A DNA stretch of 64,000 nucleotides. It comes from Ascidia mentula (taxonomy: Eukaryota > Chordata > Ascidiacea > Phlebobranchia > Ascidiidae). The translations under genes were made by a program, and so were the position numbers. Below the pieces are notes generated by a model, which ran no database searches, had not been told where the DNA came from, and saw only the letters and a list, made by a program, of their open reading frames with translations. Shown in pieces: positions 1 through 10,977 of this stretch. Numbering within the stretch: the first letter of the stretch is position 1; each line of letters begins with the position of its first letter. The stretch lies in assembly GCA_947561715.1 (NCBI GenBank), contig OX387199.1:4841001-4905000 (forward strand), given 5' to 3'.

Positions 1-2928
1 CTCCTGCGCCCTCACTTGTGGACAGTTGCGGCCATCAACACTGATGCTCGGGTGTCACTCATTGCACCAGGGGCGCCACCAAGCCAGGCCTTGGCCATTT
101 GTAAGTTTGTGTAAAATTCTACCTTTTATACTTTTTTTTGCATTTGTTCAGTGAAAAATGAAAAATGTTTTTGTTTGAATGTGCAAGGACAGGGTTGCAA
201 TGACGTGAAACCGAAAATATTGACGACTTAAAAGGAAAAATTGCGTACATTGATGTTCCACGTTACAGAAATTTTAACATGATGGCCTATGTATAGTCGT
301 GATTGAGATTATGGATGTCTGTAAAACAGCCTCAAAATCAGCAACCCTGTCGCAAAAAACGACTAACCATAGAAATAAGGACGGGCATATTTTCTAAGAC
401 GACACCCTTCAAAATAACGACTAACTTATGAAATAAGGACGTTATGGCAACCCTGCACATAGGATATTTTCCACTTTATTTTTGTGAAAATGGTGTCTGT
501 GACCTGATTTGAATTCCATTACAAGAATTCGTGTAACACAGATTGCATCACTTGTTATAAACTAAATGCCATCGTACTTTTCCCTTCGATATTCTCGTAA
601 ACCTACAAACTTACCTTAAAATTTTGCAGCGGCCTTGGATTTGGTGCAAAGTGCCTACAAAAAGTTTACGATCGACGACCTGATTATTCCTAAAGTCCTC
701 AAGAAGCAAGGTATACTGTATAGTTTAGATTCTATGTGAAGTTGTTTTCCATGAATATAGGTATGAATTCCAGTCTTGCTGGCGACGTCTTGGTATCTAT
801 ATCCACCTAATTGTTTTGCGAAGTCTTTGGTAAATTTTTTACGTTCTTGCCTGGCGTCGAGTATATTTCACTATAGAAGTTGGAAGAAAATTGTTTTTTT
901 AACGTGCATGTCGTATGTAGGATTAGACGATCCCGAGCAATTGCCTGGGTTTAATTACCGCGATGACACGCTGAAGCTGTACGGACTAATGGAGGAATAT
1001 GTCACAAACTTCGTCAACCATTTTTACAAATCGGACAAGGTGCTACATTTAATCATACGCTCAAACCTTTACCGACTAATGGCGCTTTTTTACCAAACTC
1101 CTAAAACTTTCGTTTCAAATTTCCAAAACTTTCTTCGAAATCTAATTACTTTAATGGTACAGGACATACAACAAGACTTCGAACTGCAAGACTTTGTAAA
1201 AGACGTTGCCAAAGAAGGCTTGGGATGGGTCGACGGCGACACCAAAGGAATGCCCCAAAAACTGACGACCGTTTCTCAACTGGTACAAAAATATCAATGT
1301 TTCCAACCTTTGCCAAAAAGACAAACAAAACCATTACTTGCTCATTTTTCTGTATGAAAAAAATCCATGAAAATTGATATCGATGACAGAGATTTGTTTC
1401 TAGTTATAATGATGACTGGGAAGATGAAAGTAGGGAAGTAATTTGCCAAATATATTTGTGATTTTCAGCAGCAAGGGGAGATAGTCTTCTAACGCTTATG
1501 TACATATCAGTCAAGTGGTAAAATATGACAATGGTGACACTAAAATGGTGATTTTTTGTACCCTCTTGTAAGGAAAGAGTGGTTTTGATTCAACGGCCTC
1601 GTTGCGATGCCACTTTTGTCCAATAATTTGTGATAAAATTGCAACATCGTGGAACAACACGTTGTGTCATATCAGCAGCCGACAACAGAATATCTGTGGC
1701 TATGGTTGCCGAACACCTTAATCATTTCATGTTGTTACAACAGATTGAAATATGTACGATGGTGATGTACACTTGCTCGGCCCAGCACGCAGCTGTAAAC
1801 TTTGGTCAATTCGAGATGTACAAGTTCGTGCCCAACTCACCATGTGCGATGGCACGGCCGCCACACAAGAAGGGAGAGGTAACACTATTGCTATGATCAG
1901 CGGTGGGATTTTTTTACCAACGCGAAACCGGTTATGTGTAAGCCTATGTTTCACTTCGACCAATGTTTTCCCGCGGTTACTATGGCATGCTGCTGGTGAG
2001 AGAACCGGATGCTAAAATAATTGAATCCCTCCACTACGTGATTATTTTTCATTTCGACGTGAACTCTTAGTCGCACGTCAAATCATTGCAAACGAAAAGG
2101 CAAATAATTTAATTTTTTGCCGGTGCTCCGTTCCGGTATGAATTCAACGGCCAGTGTGTCCGAAATACTTAAATTTACTAATTCGTTCACACAGCAAGTA
2201 TTCGAAAGCTTTTTAGGTAAAACTTATACATGCTTTCACCATTGGTTTCTGCGCGCCTCCAATTTATCAGAGCAGTTTTCAAATATACAAATACATACAA
2301 ATACGATGGCCGTTGTGACGTCGTCGTATGTGAGGCAATCGTATTTTTGTATTTGTTTCCCTTTTTACGCACACTGTTCTTATACAAGAGCTTTTCTTGT
2401 GACCGATAACTTTTCTCAGGCAAATCACCAAGTGATCATGGATAGTTTGCCGAAGGTGGACAAATCCTTAGTATTCATTACCGTGGCGTACACTCTCTCC
2501 AGGCTTACCAAAAACGAGGTTTGTAAAACCACTTCTATGGAAAAGAGGGGCCTTTGTGCGCCCAAGAAAAAATTTACTAAACATTGGCACAAAAAGATGG
2601 TATTAAATCGTATTAAGTACAATATGCATAAAATGTTTTGTAATGCCAGAAAACGTATGGCCGCTATTAGTCACTTTCAATGTCTCCTAGTGAGTTTTTT
2701 GCACTTGCTTGTTAAAAATACTTTGAAATAACTTTCGGTTCGGTACAGGTTTACTTAGGCGAGTTTCCCAAGAATTACTTCGAAGATCAAGACGTGCTCG
2801 ACATACAAACAAAATATACCGAGAAACTCAAGCAATTTGAACTAGACATAAAGGTCCGCAACAACGGCCTCAAGCATGCATACACTTACTTGGTACCTTC
2901 AGATGTGCCAAATTATATTGCTATTTAA
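1..2928 (+). CDS. Animal PLAT-lipoxygenase, 3' part (5' end outside window)
   Basis: C-terminal half of a lipoxygenase, an iron dioxygenase that peroxidises polyunsaturated fatty acids. Exons by splice signals and frame: 1-100, 630-710, 921-1039, 1163-1282, 1744-1878, 2420-2518, 2749-2928. The first exon reads PHLWTVAAINTDAR, the family block following the first two iron histidines, which lie upstream of the window. The fifth exon has TCSAQHAAVNFGQ, giving the third iron His (codon 1786-1788) and the Asn ligand (1798-1800). The protein ends in PNYIAI, so the C-terminal Ile ligand is present. The Ala in the INxxAR block is the residue usually linked to S-stereospecificity. All visible catalytic residues are intact, so this looks like an active enzyme. 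Its exon lengths match the neighbouring lipoxygenase exactly. Which human class (5-, 12- or 15-type) it matches cannot be told from this part. Confidence 0.93.
190..455. mobile_element. Candidate MITE with AGGGTTGC-type inverted ends
   Basis: The first intron seen in the upstream lipoxygenase begins a stretch with CAGGGTTGCAATGACG near 190 and ends near 455 with the near-inverse CGTTATGGCAACCCTG. Internal motifs such as ACGACTAAC and AAATAAGGACG occur twice. The ends are only partly complementary and I see no clean target-site duplication, so the boundaries are approximate. Confidence 0.35.
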
Positions 2929-3778
2929 CAACAAAATTATGAGGTTTTGGCCCACGTGGTTATAGCATTATAGCGGTTTTAGTTTAGGTTTTGTTTGCAG
3001 TGGATTTTTGCGAGTGTTTTGTGTGGTTCAATGTGTGTAATGTTGTATTGCAACATATATATGGTAGCCTTGTGTTACCGTGGTATTTCGTGCACTTAAG
3101 CAAAATATAAAGTTCATTTTTTGACAAAAACTGTTGTGGTGTTTTTAAAGGTGGGTAAACAAGTTTCAAAATTGTTTTATAAAATTAGGCGTCGGTGGTA
3201 CATGCATACAAGAGGGTACTGCAACCAGGTCTTGCTAAAAAACGATGACTCTACGCTTGTTAATGCAGAAAAAACACAAAGAGTCAGCAACAATTATTGT
3301 TTACATGATGGGTCTTAGAATACCAAGGCAAATTTTGCAAATTGTATTGCTGTGAAACGGAACAAGCAGAAAAGAGACCTTCACATATAGTGTGTGTGTC
3401 TGCCGTACACAAGTCACGTGATACTCGCTGGAACGTAGACTCAGTTGTGACCAAAGTGCGACGTTTGTGTGTTTCGATGTCGCGTCCGTGTGAAATATAG
3501 GCGAACGCTCCAAGACAAAGCGTCCAATATCGCCTGGTCCCGTATCGCGTTTCCTCGTACATTGTATTCAATCCGCGTTTGCGTAAATTGGACAAGGTTA
3601 TGTAGTTATAGTCAGTTACGTGAGTGTAAGGATATTTGTTACAGGTATTTTGCAAAGTTTGTCAGTTCAACGATAAGCTTGGGTAAGTTTACACCGACTT
3701 ACGGAATCTTGCAACAATCACAAGGTTATATACCGTGCAGGTTTTTTTTAAGTGAAAGTTTGCATTGATTTTCCAATC
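2929..3778 (+). promoter_or_regulatory. Spacer between the tandem lipoxygenases
   Basis: About 850 bp holding the 3' UTR of the first lipoxygenase and the 5' UTR and promoter of the second. A variant polyadenylation signal (AATATA) lies near 3104. No conserved frame on either strand looks coding. The second gene's ATG at 3779 is chosen because it starts MGNAC and splices in phase to the PLAT domain; an untranslated first exon may lie upstream. Confidence 0.5.
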
Positions 3779-6700
3779 ATGGGCAACGCTTGCATGTCTG
3801 AGGAAGATTCTACAAAAGTGACGTATCGCGTTGAAATAAAGGTGAATTACGACGCATATATTATTACACTTACAATACATATTGAAGTAATTACATTTTG
3901 TATTGATAGGCCATGAGCAGATAATACAAATTACTTGCCTCCAATAAGAGGAAGGTTCTTTCTGCAATGTTTATGATTTTAAACAATTTTTCCTTAGTGA
4001 AGCCCGTCGATTTTACAACTTCTTCGGTGTGAGAATGGCCAGTAATACAAAGAGAGCAATTTGACAAAATAACATCAAAACTTTAGAAAATAGCTAAAAT
4101 ATGAAGGGGTCTTTTGATAATGGGCTACGCATCATATATAACGGAAAAATTGCGACTTTACCTGAGTATTTTATTATTCACTGGGTCCAATACAAATATT
4201 ACAAACAAGCATTTCGTTGTTATTTGCCCTAAAGCCAACAAAAAATATAACAAAGACAGAACAATTTTTTCTCTGTTATAAAGCCACGTGTTGTATTTGC
4301 AGACTTCAAACGCATACCGCAGTGCAGGAACCGATTCCAGCGTCTACATTGACCTCGTGGGTGAAAGCGGGGAAAATTCCGGATGGGTAAAAATGGACAC
4401 AAGTTTCTGGGACGATTTTGAGCGGGGTTCAAAATGCGTGTACAAACGCCAGCTGGTGGACATTGGTCTGCCAATCGCAATACGACTGAGTAAGTGATCA
4501 ACTGTAAGCATACGATACATATACCTTTAAGCATACGATACATATAAAAAGCCGTAGAGGTGCAATAAACACTGTACAGCCAAGGTGTCAAGTTTATTGA
4601 CACGGAAAGTTGTGTTTCGGTCGATTTAACGTCACACACTCTTGTACAATGGAATGCACACGACAATCCATTACCGTTCGTTTACAGAGCTGAAAGACAA
4701 GCTGATGGAGGATGAGTGGCTTTGCGAGTATGTTATCGTGTCGCTTGGTGGCGATAGAGTTGAGTTCATCGTCCATGATTGGGTTGAGAATGATCAAGTG
4801 GAAGTTACGAGAGGTGGTGAGTGCAAGGCAGTGGCCTAAATATATTCCTGTAACAAAACTTTTTACGGTGACCTTGTCAAAAGGCAAGGTAAAATTTGCC
4901 AATAAAACAGTAAAACAAAGCCTATTTCCGAGTAATCCATAGAACAACTGTGGCCACTGGCGTATTTAGAGGGGGGGAGGGCCATTGGACCGAAAATATA
5001 AACATTATTTGTTTCTCCAGCGTCACTTCTTCAAGCACTTCCCGACACTGGCAGCGGAGAAATTCTAAAAACGATGCGATCGAATGAAATCGAGAGAAAC
5101 AGGCGACGTTTCCAGTGGATGGCGCCCACAAGTCCAGAAAATGCGGAATGGGGATTACCCCGTTGCGCGAATGCCAAAATGGCATCGGACTTACCCTTGA
5201 TTTTTCAGCGAGAATGGAGCAAAGTTACGGAAACGGAACAACGCGAACGAAAGGCGCTCGCTCATAGGATTTCGTCAAAAGTTATTAGTAAGTGTGAAAA
5301 TGCTGTTCTTGCTTCATTTGGCAAAACCAGGATTCATTATGGTCCCATTTGAACCTGAACAGTTTATTTTGCACTCCACTGACTGCTCGATTAATTCCTA
5401 TTTCTGTTCGTCTCCATATATTTTCGCAATTTGTTTAGACCCTGGCTTTTTGACGCCGGAATAGGAAATATGACTTTTAAATTCCCTGTACTTTAGATGC
5501 CGTTTTGGTTAAAAAAATATCTTGTCCTGAACGGTTACCTGCCCCGATCATCACTACAGTGGCACACATATATGGTCCATTAGGAACAAATTTTGGTGAC
5601 CTCTGGGTTAATGACGTTAATCTACGAAAAGATTGCGCATTTGATTTGCAATTAAAACTCTTGCATATTTTTTATTTTTTTTTATTAGTTGTTTACCTTG
5701 CATATTAGCTGACGCAAATTCGATTTAGCTGCCTTCAAGCCGTTGAGCAGTTTGGACGAATACACCCAGTTTGAGAACTTTGATGACGGCAAACAAGGGA
5801 AACCCCCTCCAACCGACATACTTCTGAGCGAGAAAAGGTAACGCTAACTGGAGGCGTTAAAGTCGGTCGATTTTATTGAAAAAAATATCTTACAATTGCG
5901 TACTTTACCTTGCCACTGCATAAACATAAAAAGTACTGTTGTTGATTCAATTGCCCCGTTGGTATAAATTTTTGGTTGCGTTGCACCCAAAGTTGAGATA
6001 TATCATTAAGTAAAGAGTGACAATAAATTGGGTATGGACTCAGTTTTCTTGTTTAAAGCTGGGAAGACGATGAGGTGATGGGGTACAATATGTTGACCGG
6101 TGCCTGTCCGCTTGCTCTCAGTCGGTGCGACTCCATTCCCGAATATTTCAACGTCACTGGAGATGATGTAGTTGCTTTGCTTAGGCCGGGGAAATCTTTA
6201 AGTGAAGAAATAGAGGTACTAAAACTAAGGAATAGAATTATCTTTATCGCAAGGGCAATGTTCAATCTTCTTCACCCTAATCAATTTTGGACTTTATGCC
6301 TTACAACAAAAACAGTGGCCACCAACATTCTATTTGAATAAGAACTGATGATGCTTAATAAAGCAAAACATATATTCTAAACATAGAAGCGTTGACACAA
6401 CGCTATTATACTAATATTTGAAATTAAATTAACAAGTTTCACTTGTGTCTCGCCAAAGAAGTGTTGCTGGTCAGGTTTTGATTTCGTGAAGTATATAAAG
6501 ATTTTGATTCTTACACTAATATTTGACTACGAAAGGCGAAACTTCAACAGTAAAAATGTTTGATTCATAAAACAGTTAAGGAAACATTTCTTTATTCCCA
6601 GACCGGTCGTATGTATATCGCTGATTACTCTCACCTCAAAGACATGGAACGTCGCGATGGAATGGTTTGCTGCAACAGCATCGGTCTTTTCTACACAAAC

Positions 6701-9224
6701 TTACAAAACCACCTGGTGCCCTTAGCGATACAATTGGTTCCTGGCGATAGGGATTACCTTTTTACCGCCTCCGACGACAAAGATGACTGGATGTTGGCGA
6801 AGATGCATTTCCGATGCACGTTTGCGAACGTTCACCAGGTACGCAGGTGGTTGTAATCGTAATTTTTTCGCGGATCAATGTTTTTATATCGTCTACATCA
6901 CACACAAGTAAATGATGGTATCAAAGAAAAACTAAAATAAAAATGGGATCAATCGTATTATCTTTGTTAAAGTGCCTGTTTTTCCCAGATTACTATTGGG
7001 ATTTTAGTGTTTTGTTTCAATGTTAACTAAAATATGGTACCTTACCAACGTACATAGAAAACACTTGTCGTACGTTTATTATCCCCTATACCTATATAAC
7101 TTCGTATGCATTGAATTTTGTAGTGGGTGTACCGGTACTTCCACACACAAGCTGTCATGGAACCATTTGCCACCTCGCTTTTCCGATGTTTGCCCCGCGC
7201 TCATCCTGTTTTCAAACTCCTACGACCTCATATGTGGACAGTGATGTCAGCAAACGCCACCTCGAAGTCCCAACTGATCGCTGACGGCTCTCCGGGAAGT
7301 CAGGCGTTTGCTTTGTGTAAGCTTTACTCATAACAGTGGCGCAGCGTAACTGTTAGTTTAAGTCTTGAGTCAGAGCCTGTTCGTTCAAATATTCACACAG
7401 CCACGTTCATTTTTAGTTTTTTATTGCATAATATAAAAATATACTATATTTTTGGTACAGCCTAAAGGGTTTCATTTTTTAAATATTGAACAAATGCCAG
7501 ATAGAAGAAATCTTGATGTGTTATATTCGTCATGCAAAAGACCAGAGCTTATTTAATGAAAAAAACATGATAGCAATATTGTTACTTTTTAGCTCCTACG
7601 CCGCTGCTCCGCAAATGCTTTGAGAACTTTCGATTCGAGGATTTGCATATTCCGAAAGTTCTTGAAAGAAAAGGTAAAGTGTGACCCGCGCATGTTGTTG
7701 TATTTCGAAATTACGCACGAAACAAGTTCCACACTGCTTTAGTTTATGTTTTACATGTCTCCGCATTCGGTCGCTTAGTCGCAAAATCAGTTAGTTCACA
7801 GCACTGATGATGAGCACAGCAGTGTTCGAAACGTTTGCTTATAAACATTAGCGTATTTGCTTTGGCTTTTTTATTCCGTGTAATCAATTCCAACTTTTTA
7901 GCACCTAACTTTTACGTTCTTCAATCAAGTTTTCCTATGATTTTCAACAGGTGTTGACGACCCTGTGAAACTCCCGGCATTGTATTACAGACAAGATGCA
8001 TTGAGTACATGGAATATTCTTCACGATTTCGTCAACGATATCGTTACTTACTTCTACGAATCCGATACGGTAAATCAGGCAATAATTCATATTGCTCGTT
8101 AACCTCGTTTTGAAACATTTTTAAGGTGCGTTTAACTTTGTCGTTACAGCATGTCGCAGAAGATTCGGAACTTCAAAACTGGGCGCAAGATGTCGCTAGA
8201 GAGGGATTTGGTTGGGTAAATGGAGACACCAAAGGCGTCCCTGAGGAAATAAATGATATCGAACAGCTGGTATTAGGTTCTCTGTTATTATATAAAAACT
8301 CGGCAGTTAATTGATGAAACGCAGGTCAACGTATGTACGATACTAATGTTCACGTGTACAGTGCAGCACTCGGCCGTGACGACTGGACAAAGAGACATGT
8401 ACGGGTTTGTACCGAGTTGCCCGGGTGCAATGCGTCTTCCACCACACAAGAAAGGGGAGGTTAATTTTGTTATAAATACTGTTGAATAAATATTACTTGG
8501 TAATAAGAATTGTTCTTCTGACACTTAAGTTACGAAAGTGTTTATTGTAAAAAACGTTTCGTCCACTGTCCACATAACCCTGAGGAAGTCTCGCTGGATG
8601 GTGGACGAAACGTTGGTTACAATAAACACTTGCGTAACTCAAGTGCCAGAAGAACAATTCTTATCAATTACTATGCCTGGCAGCAAGAATGGCACTAAAT
8701 ATTGCTTGGTTGACACTAAAACTGAAGCTGCATGTGTTTACGATTTTCCAGGCCAACATGGAATTAATTATGAGTTCTTTACCGGATGTTGATATGTCTT
8801 TAAACATGATGACGGTGTTGTCTATTGCAGCAATTAATCCAACGCAGGAGGTGGGTTTAATTTTGTGTTTATTCCTCGTGGAATTAGTTATTATTATGCA
8901 TACTAATGTACATACATAATGCACACTTTGAAGAATAAAACTAAAGAAAAAGACAAAATGTTAGCAAAGGCATATTTCAACAAGATTGGATTGCGATTTA
9001 AATGTCGTGGCATCAAGATTGTTTTATGCTTTTTTTTATTTTAGAGTTTGCTTCACTTTCCAAAGAACTACTTTAAAGATGAAGATGAATTAATAAAAGC
9101 ACAAGAAAGATTCGACGAAAATCTAAAAGTATGTGAGAGGACCATCAAAAGGCGCAACAAGAATAACCAACTACCTTACGTTTACCTTCGACCATCGCGG
9201 ATCAGTGTCAACATATCCACTTGA
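3779..9224 (+). CDS. Complete lipoxygenase-like protein with iron ligands lost (probable pseudo-enzyme)
   Basis: Fourteen exons: 3779-3841, 4303-4489, 4688-4816, 5021-5287, 5729-5837, 6059-6215, 6602-6838, 7124-7316, 7593-7673, 7951-8069, 8150-8269, 8325-8459, 8752-8850, 9045-9224. They give 691 aa, the usual animal lipoxygenase length. Residues about 15-125 are a PLAT domain (SAGTDSSVYIDL, FERGSK, DIGLPIAIRL). The rest follows the catalytic fold (LPLIFQREW, MGYNMLTGACP, PLAIQL, SDDKDDWMLAK, LPRAHPVFKLLRPH). In a gapless match to the family, the first two iron histidines are Arg387 (7133-7135) and Gln392 (7148-7150). The third His is kept (His569, 8367-8369), the Asn ligand is Thr573, and the C-terminus is IST instead of Ile. 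No stop or frameshift interrupts it, and all phases close. Oxygenase activity is unlikely; a PLAT-mediated membrane or regulatory role is possible but is inference. An AATAAA lies at 9343-9348. Confidence 0.92.
8501..8668. mobile_element. Foldback element (copy 1) in a lipoxygenase intron
   Basis: Two inverted arms of roughly 65 nt, nearly perfect (for example AGAATTGTTCTTCTG on the left against CAGAAGAACAATTCT on the right), flank a short loop containing AGGAAGTCTCGCTGGAT. Transcribed, it would form a long hairpin. It sits between the exons ending at 8459 and starting at 8752. A related copy is at 17531-17689. Confidence 0.8.
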
Positions 9225-10977
9225 TGACTGGAATTTATATTAATTTGAGAATTTTTTATGTAAAAAATTAAAATATATCCACCAGTATGTAAAAAGTTAT
9301 TAGAGTTTTTTTCTTGTCGTTATTTTTGGACATTATACGACGAATAAACGTTTTTTGCCTTTGTGGAATATTTTATTTGTTTAACACTTAGGAGCCTTTT
9401 GCCATATTGCACCAGTTCGGACAGAAAGTCATGACTTTCCATTGTGAGATATGAGTGCCCAATATAGGCTACTCATTGGCAACTTGTTCTTCGTGTCCAG
9501 GGCTACACAAGAAAATAAATTTTTCGATTCGATCAATAAACTATAATTGGAATTATTCTGCCTGCCCGCATCTCAGCCGAGAGCACGGGTGAACAGACAA
9601 TTTAGTGCCAACTAGCCAACAGATCAGCCGACCTTCATTGAGACTCATTGTGCTAGCATCATCGATACAAATTGTCTGGGAAGTCGCCTACCATGCAGTT
9701 ACAACATGACTTTCGAACACCTAAATCCTTGTCTTCTGTCGTTTAAAATTCCACCTACTCCTGCAATGGAAAACCAGTATAAATGGTAAAGGCATTGATG
9801 AAGCTTCAAGCGGCAACAGCCTTTTTCATTCAGCCTAAGTACAACGATTGATATGTACACATCATGAACTTTGTTCCTGTACGCTTTGTGACAGACTTGT
9901 TTTTTTCCGGTTCTCGGTTGGGTTGCCTGTTTTGTTACTATGTTAATTCTACTGTTTTAGATTAGATATCGCGTACTTACAATTGCCTGATGTGCAGGCC
10001 AGCAAAAATTGTTGCAAAATTAAATGTAGCTGCTGACAATTTAGTATTCGCACATACCTACAATGCCAACGATTTAAAATTCTTTCTGTTCATAGAGAGA
10101 TATTGCTGACTAAAAGAACTTCGTTTATATAGCGAATTCTAGTAGGCCTACTGCGTGAAAGTTTGATTGTTAATCTTTTTGTAACCCGTAGGTGTAATTA
10201 AAGTTTTGACTACTTCATCGCAGAAATCATGTGAATAAAAGCTTGTGTGACAAACATGCGATTTTAGGGGCAAATGATACGAAAATCATGGCACACCTAG
10301 CAACAATAATTTGGCATTGCATTGTTCAAAGCAATATTTGAGAGAATGTTTTTCGATGTCCAAAGTGTTTCTTTGAAGTTTTAATTGTGTGAACCATAAA
10401 ACCATGATTTATAACTCAGGGTAATCACTCATGCATGACACTTGGTCGGTCATGGATTTGACTGCATTTATTACCGCAACTTCAGCTGGAGAAAATGGTT
10501 TCAAGCTAATTAGTTTTTTAACGATGGCAAGGGAAAGCAATTGTGACTAAATGTGATATGTGGAACCGCATGTGCGACAAGCTCTGGAATCCACACCATC
10601 CGAAATTAAATTAACATGAAACGTCAATTCAATCCTGCTGCATCTCCCAAAATTTTAAGTAGGAAATGTCACATTTTGATGTATAATGACGACTTAATCA
10701 CTTTCCGTATGTTCTCATCGTTTGATATTTTAGAAAGTAAATTTAGAAAGATTAACTGGCTTGGTTTTCTGAGATTTTTCTGTCATGTATACTGATATTT
10801 TCACAGTATAATTAGGCCTACATTAGAAGTATATGTAAAGTTGTAAATTTTATGCTGAATGTGCGTTGTTTGATTGAAATATTCATTGAAAAACAGTTAA
10901 GTCTTTTTTGTTTCAATAAAGCAAATATCTTGTTTTTAGTCAGAGTTCCAGCAAACAAGATTACGACAAGCCCAAAC
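9225..10977. other. Intergenic stretch between the lipoxygenase and the SENP gene
   Basis: It holds the lipoxygenase 3' UTR with AATAAA at 9343-9348 and presumably the SENP promoter and 5' UTR. No frame of 60 codons or more resembles a gene. A splice acceptor (TGTTTTTAG) ends at 10939, 38 nt before the chosen SENP start codon, so an untranslated 5' exon or a trans-splice site is likely there. Confidence 0.6.

Noticed and set aside
2117..2731. 204-codon plus-strand frame
   Set aside because: It is in frame with the lipoxygenase exon 2420-2518 and only reads through the flanking introns.
3284..3655. 123-codon minus-strand frame between the lipoxygenases
   Set aside because: No family features and no splice partners; it overlaps the spacer and 5' UTR.
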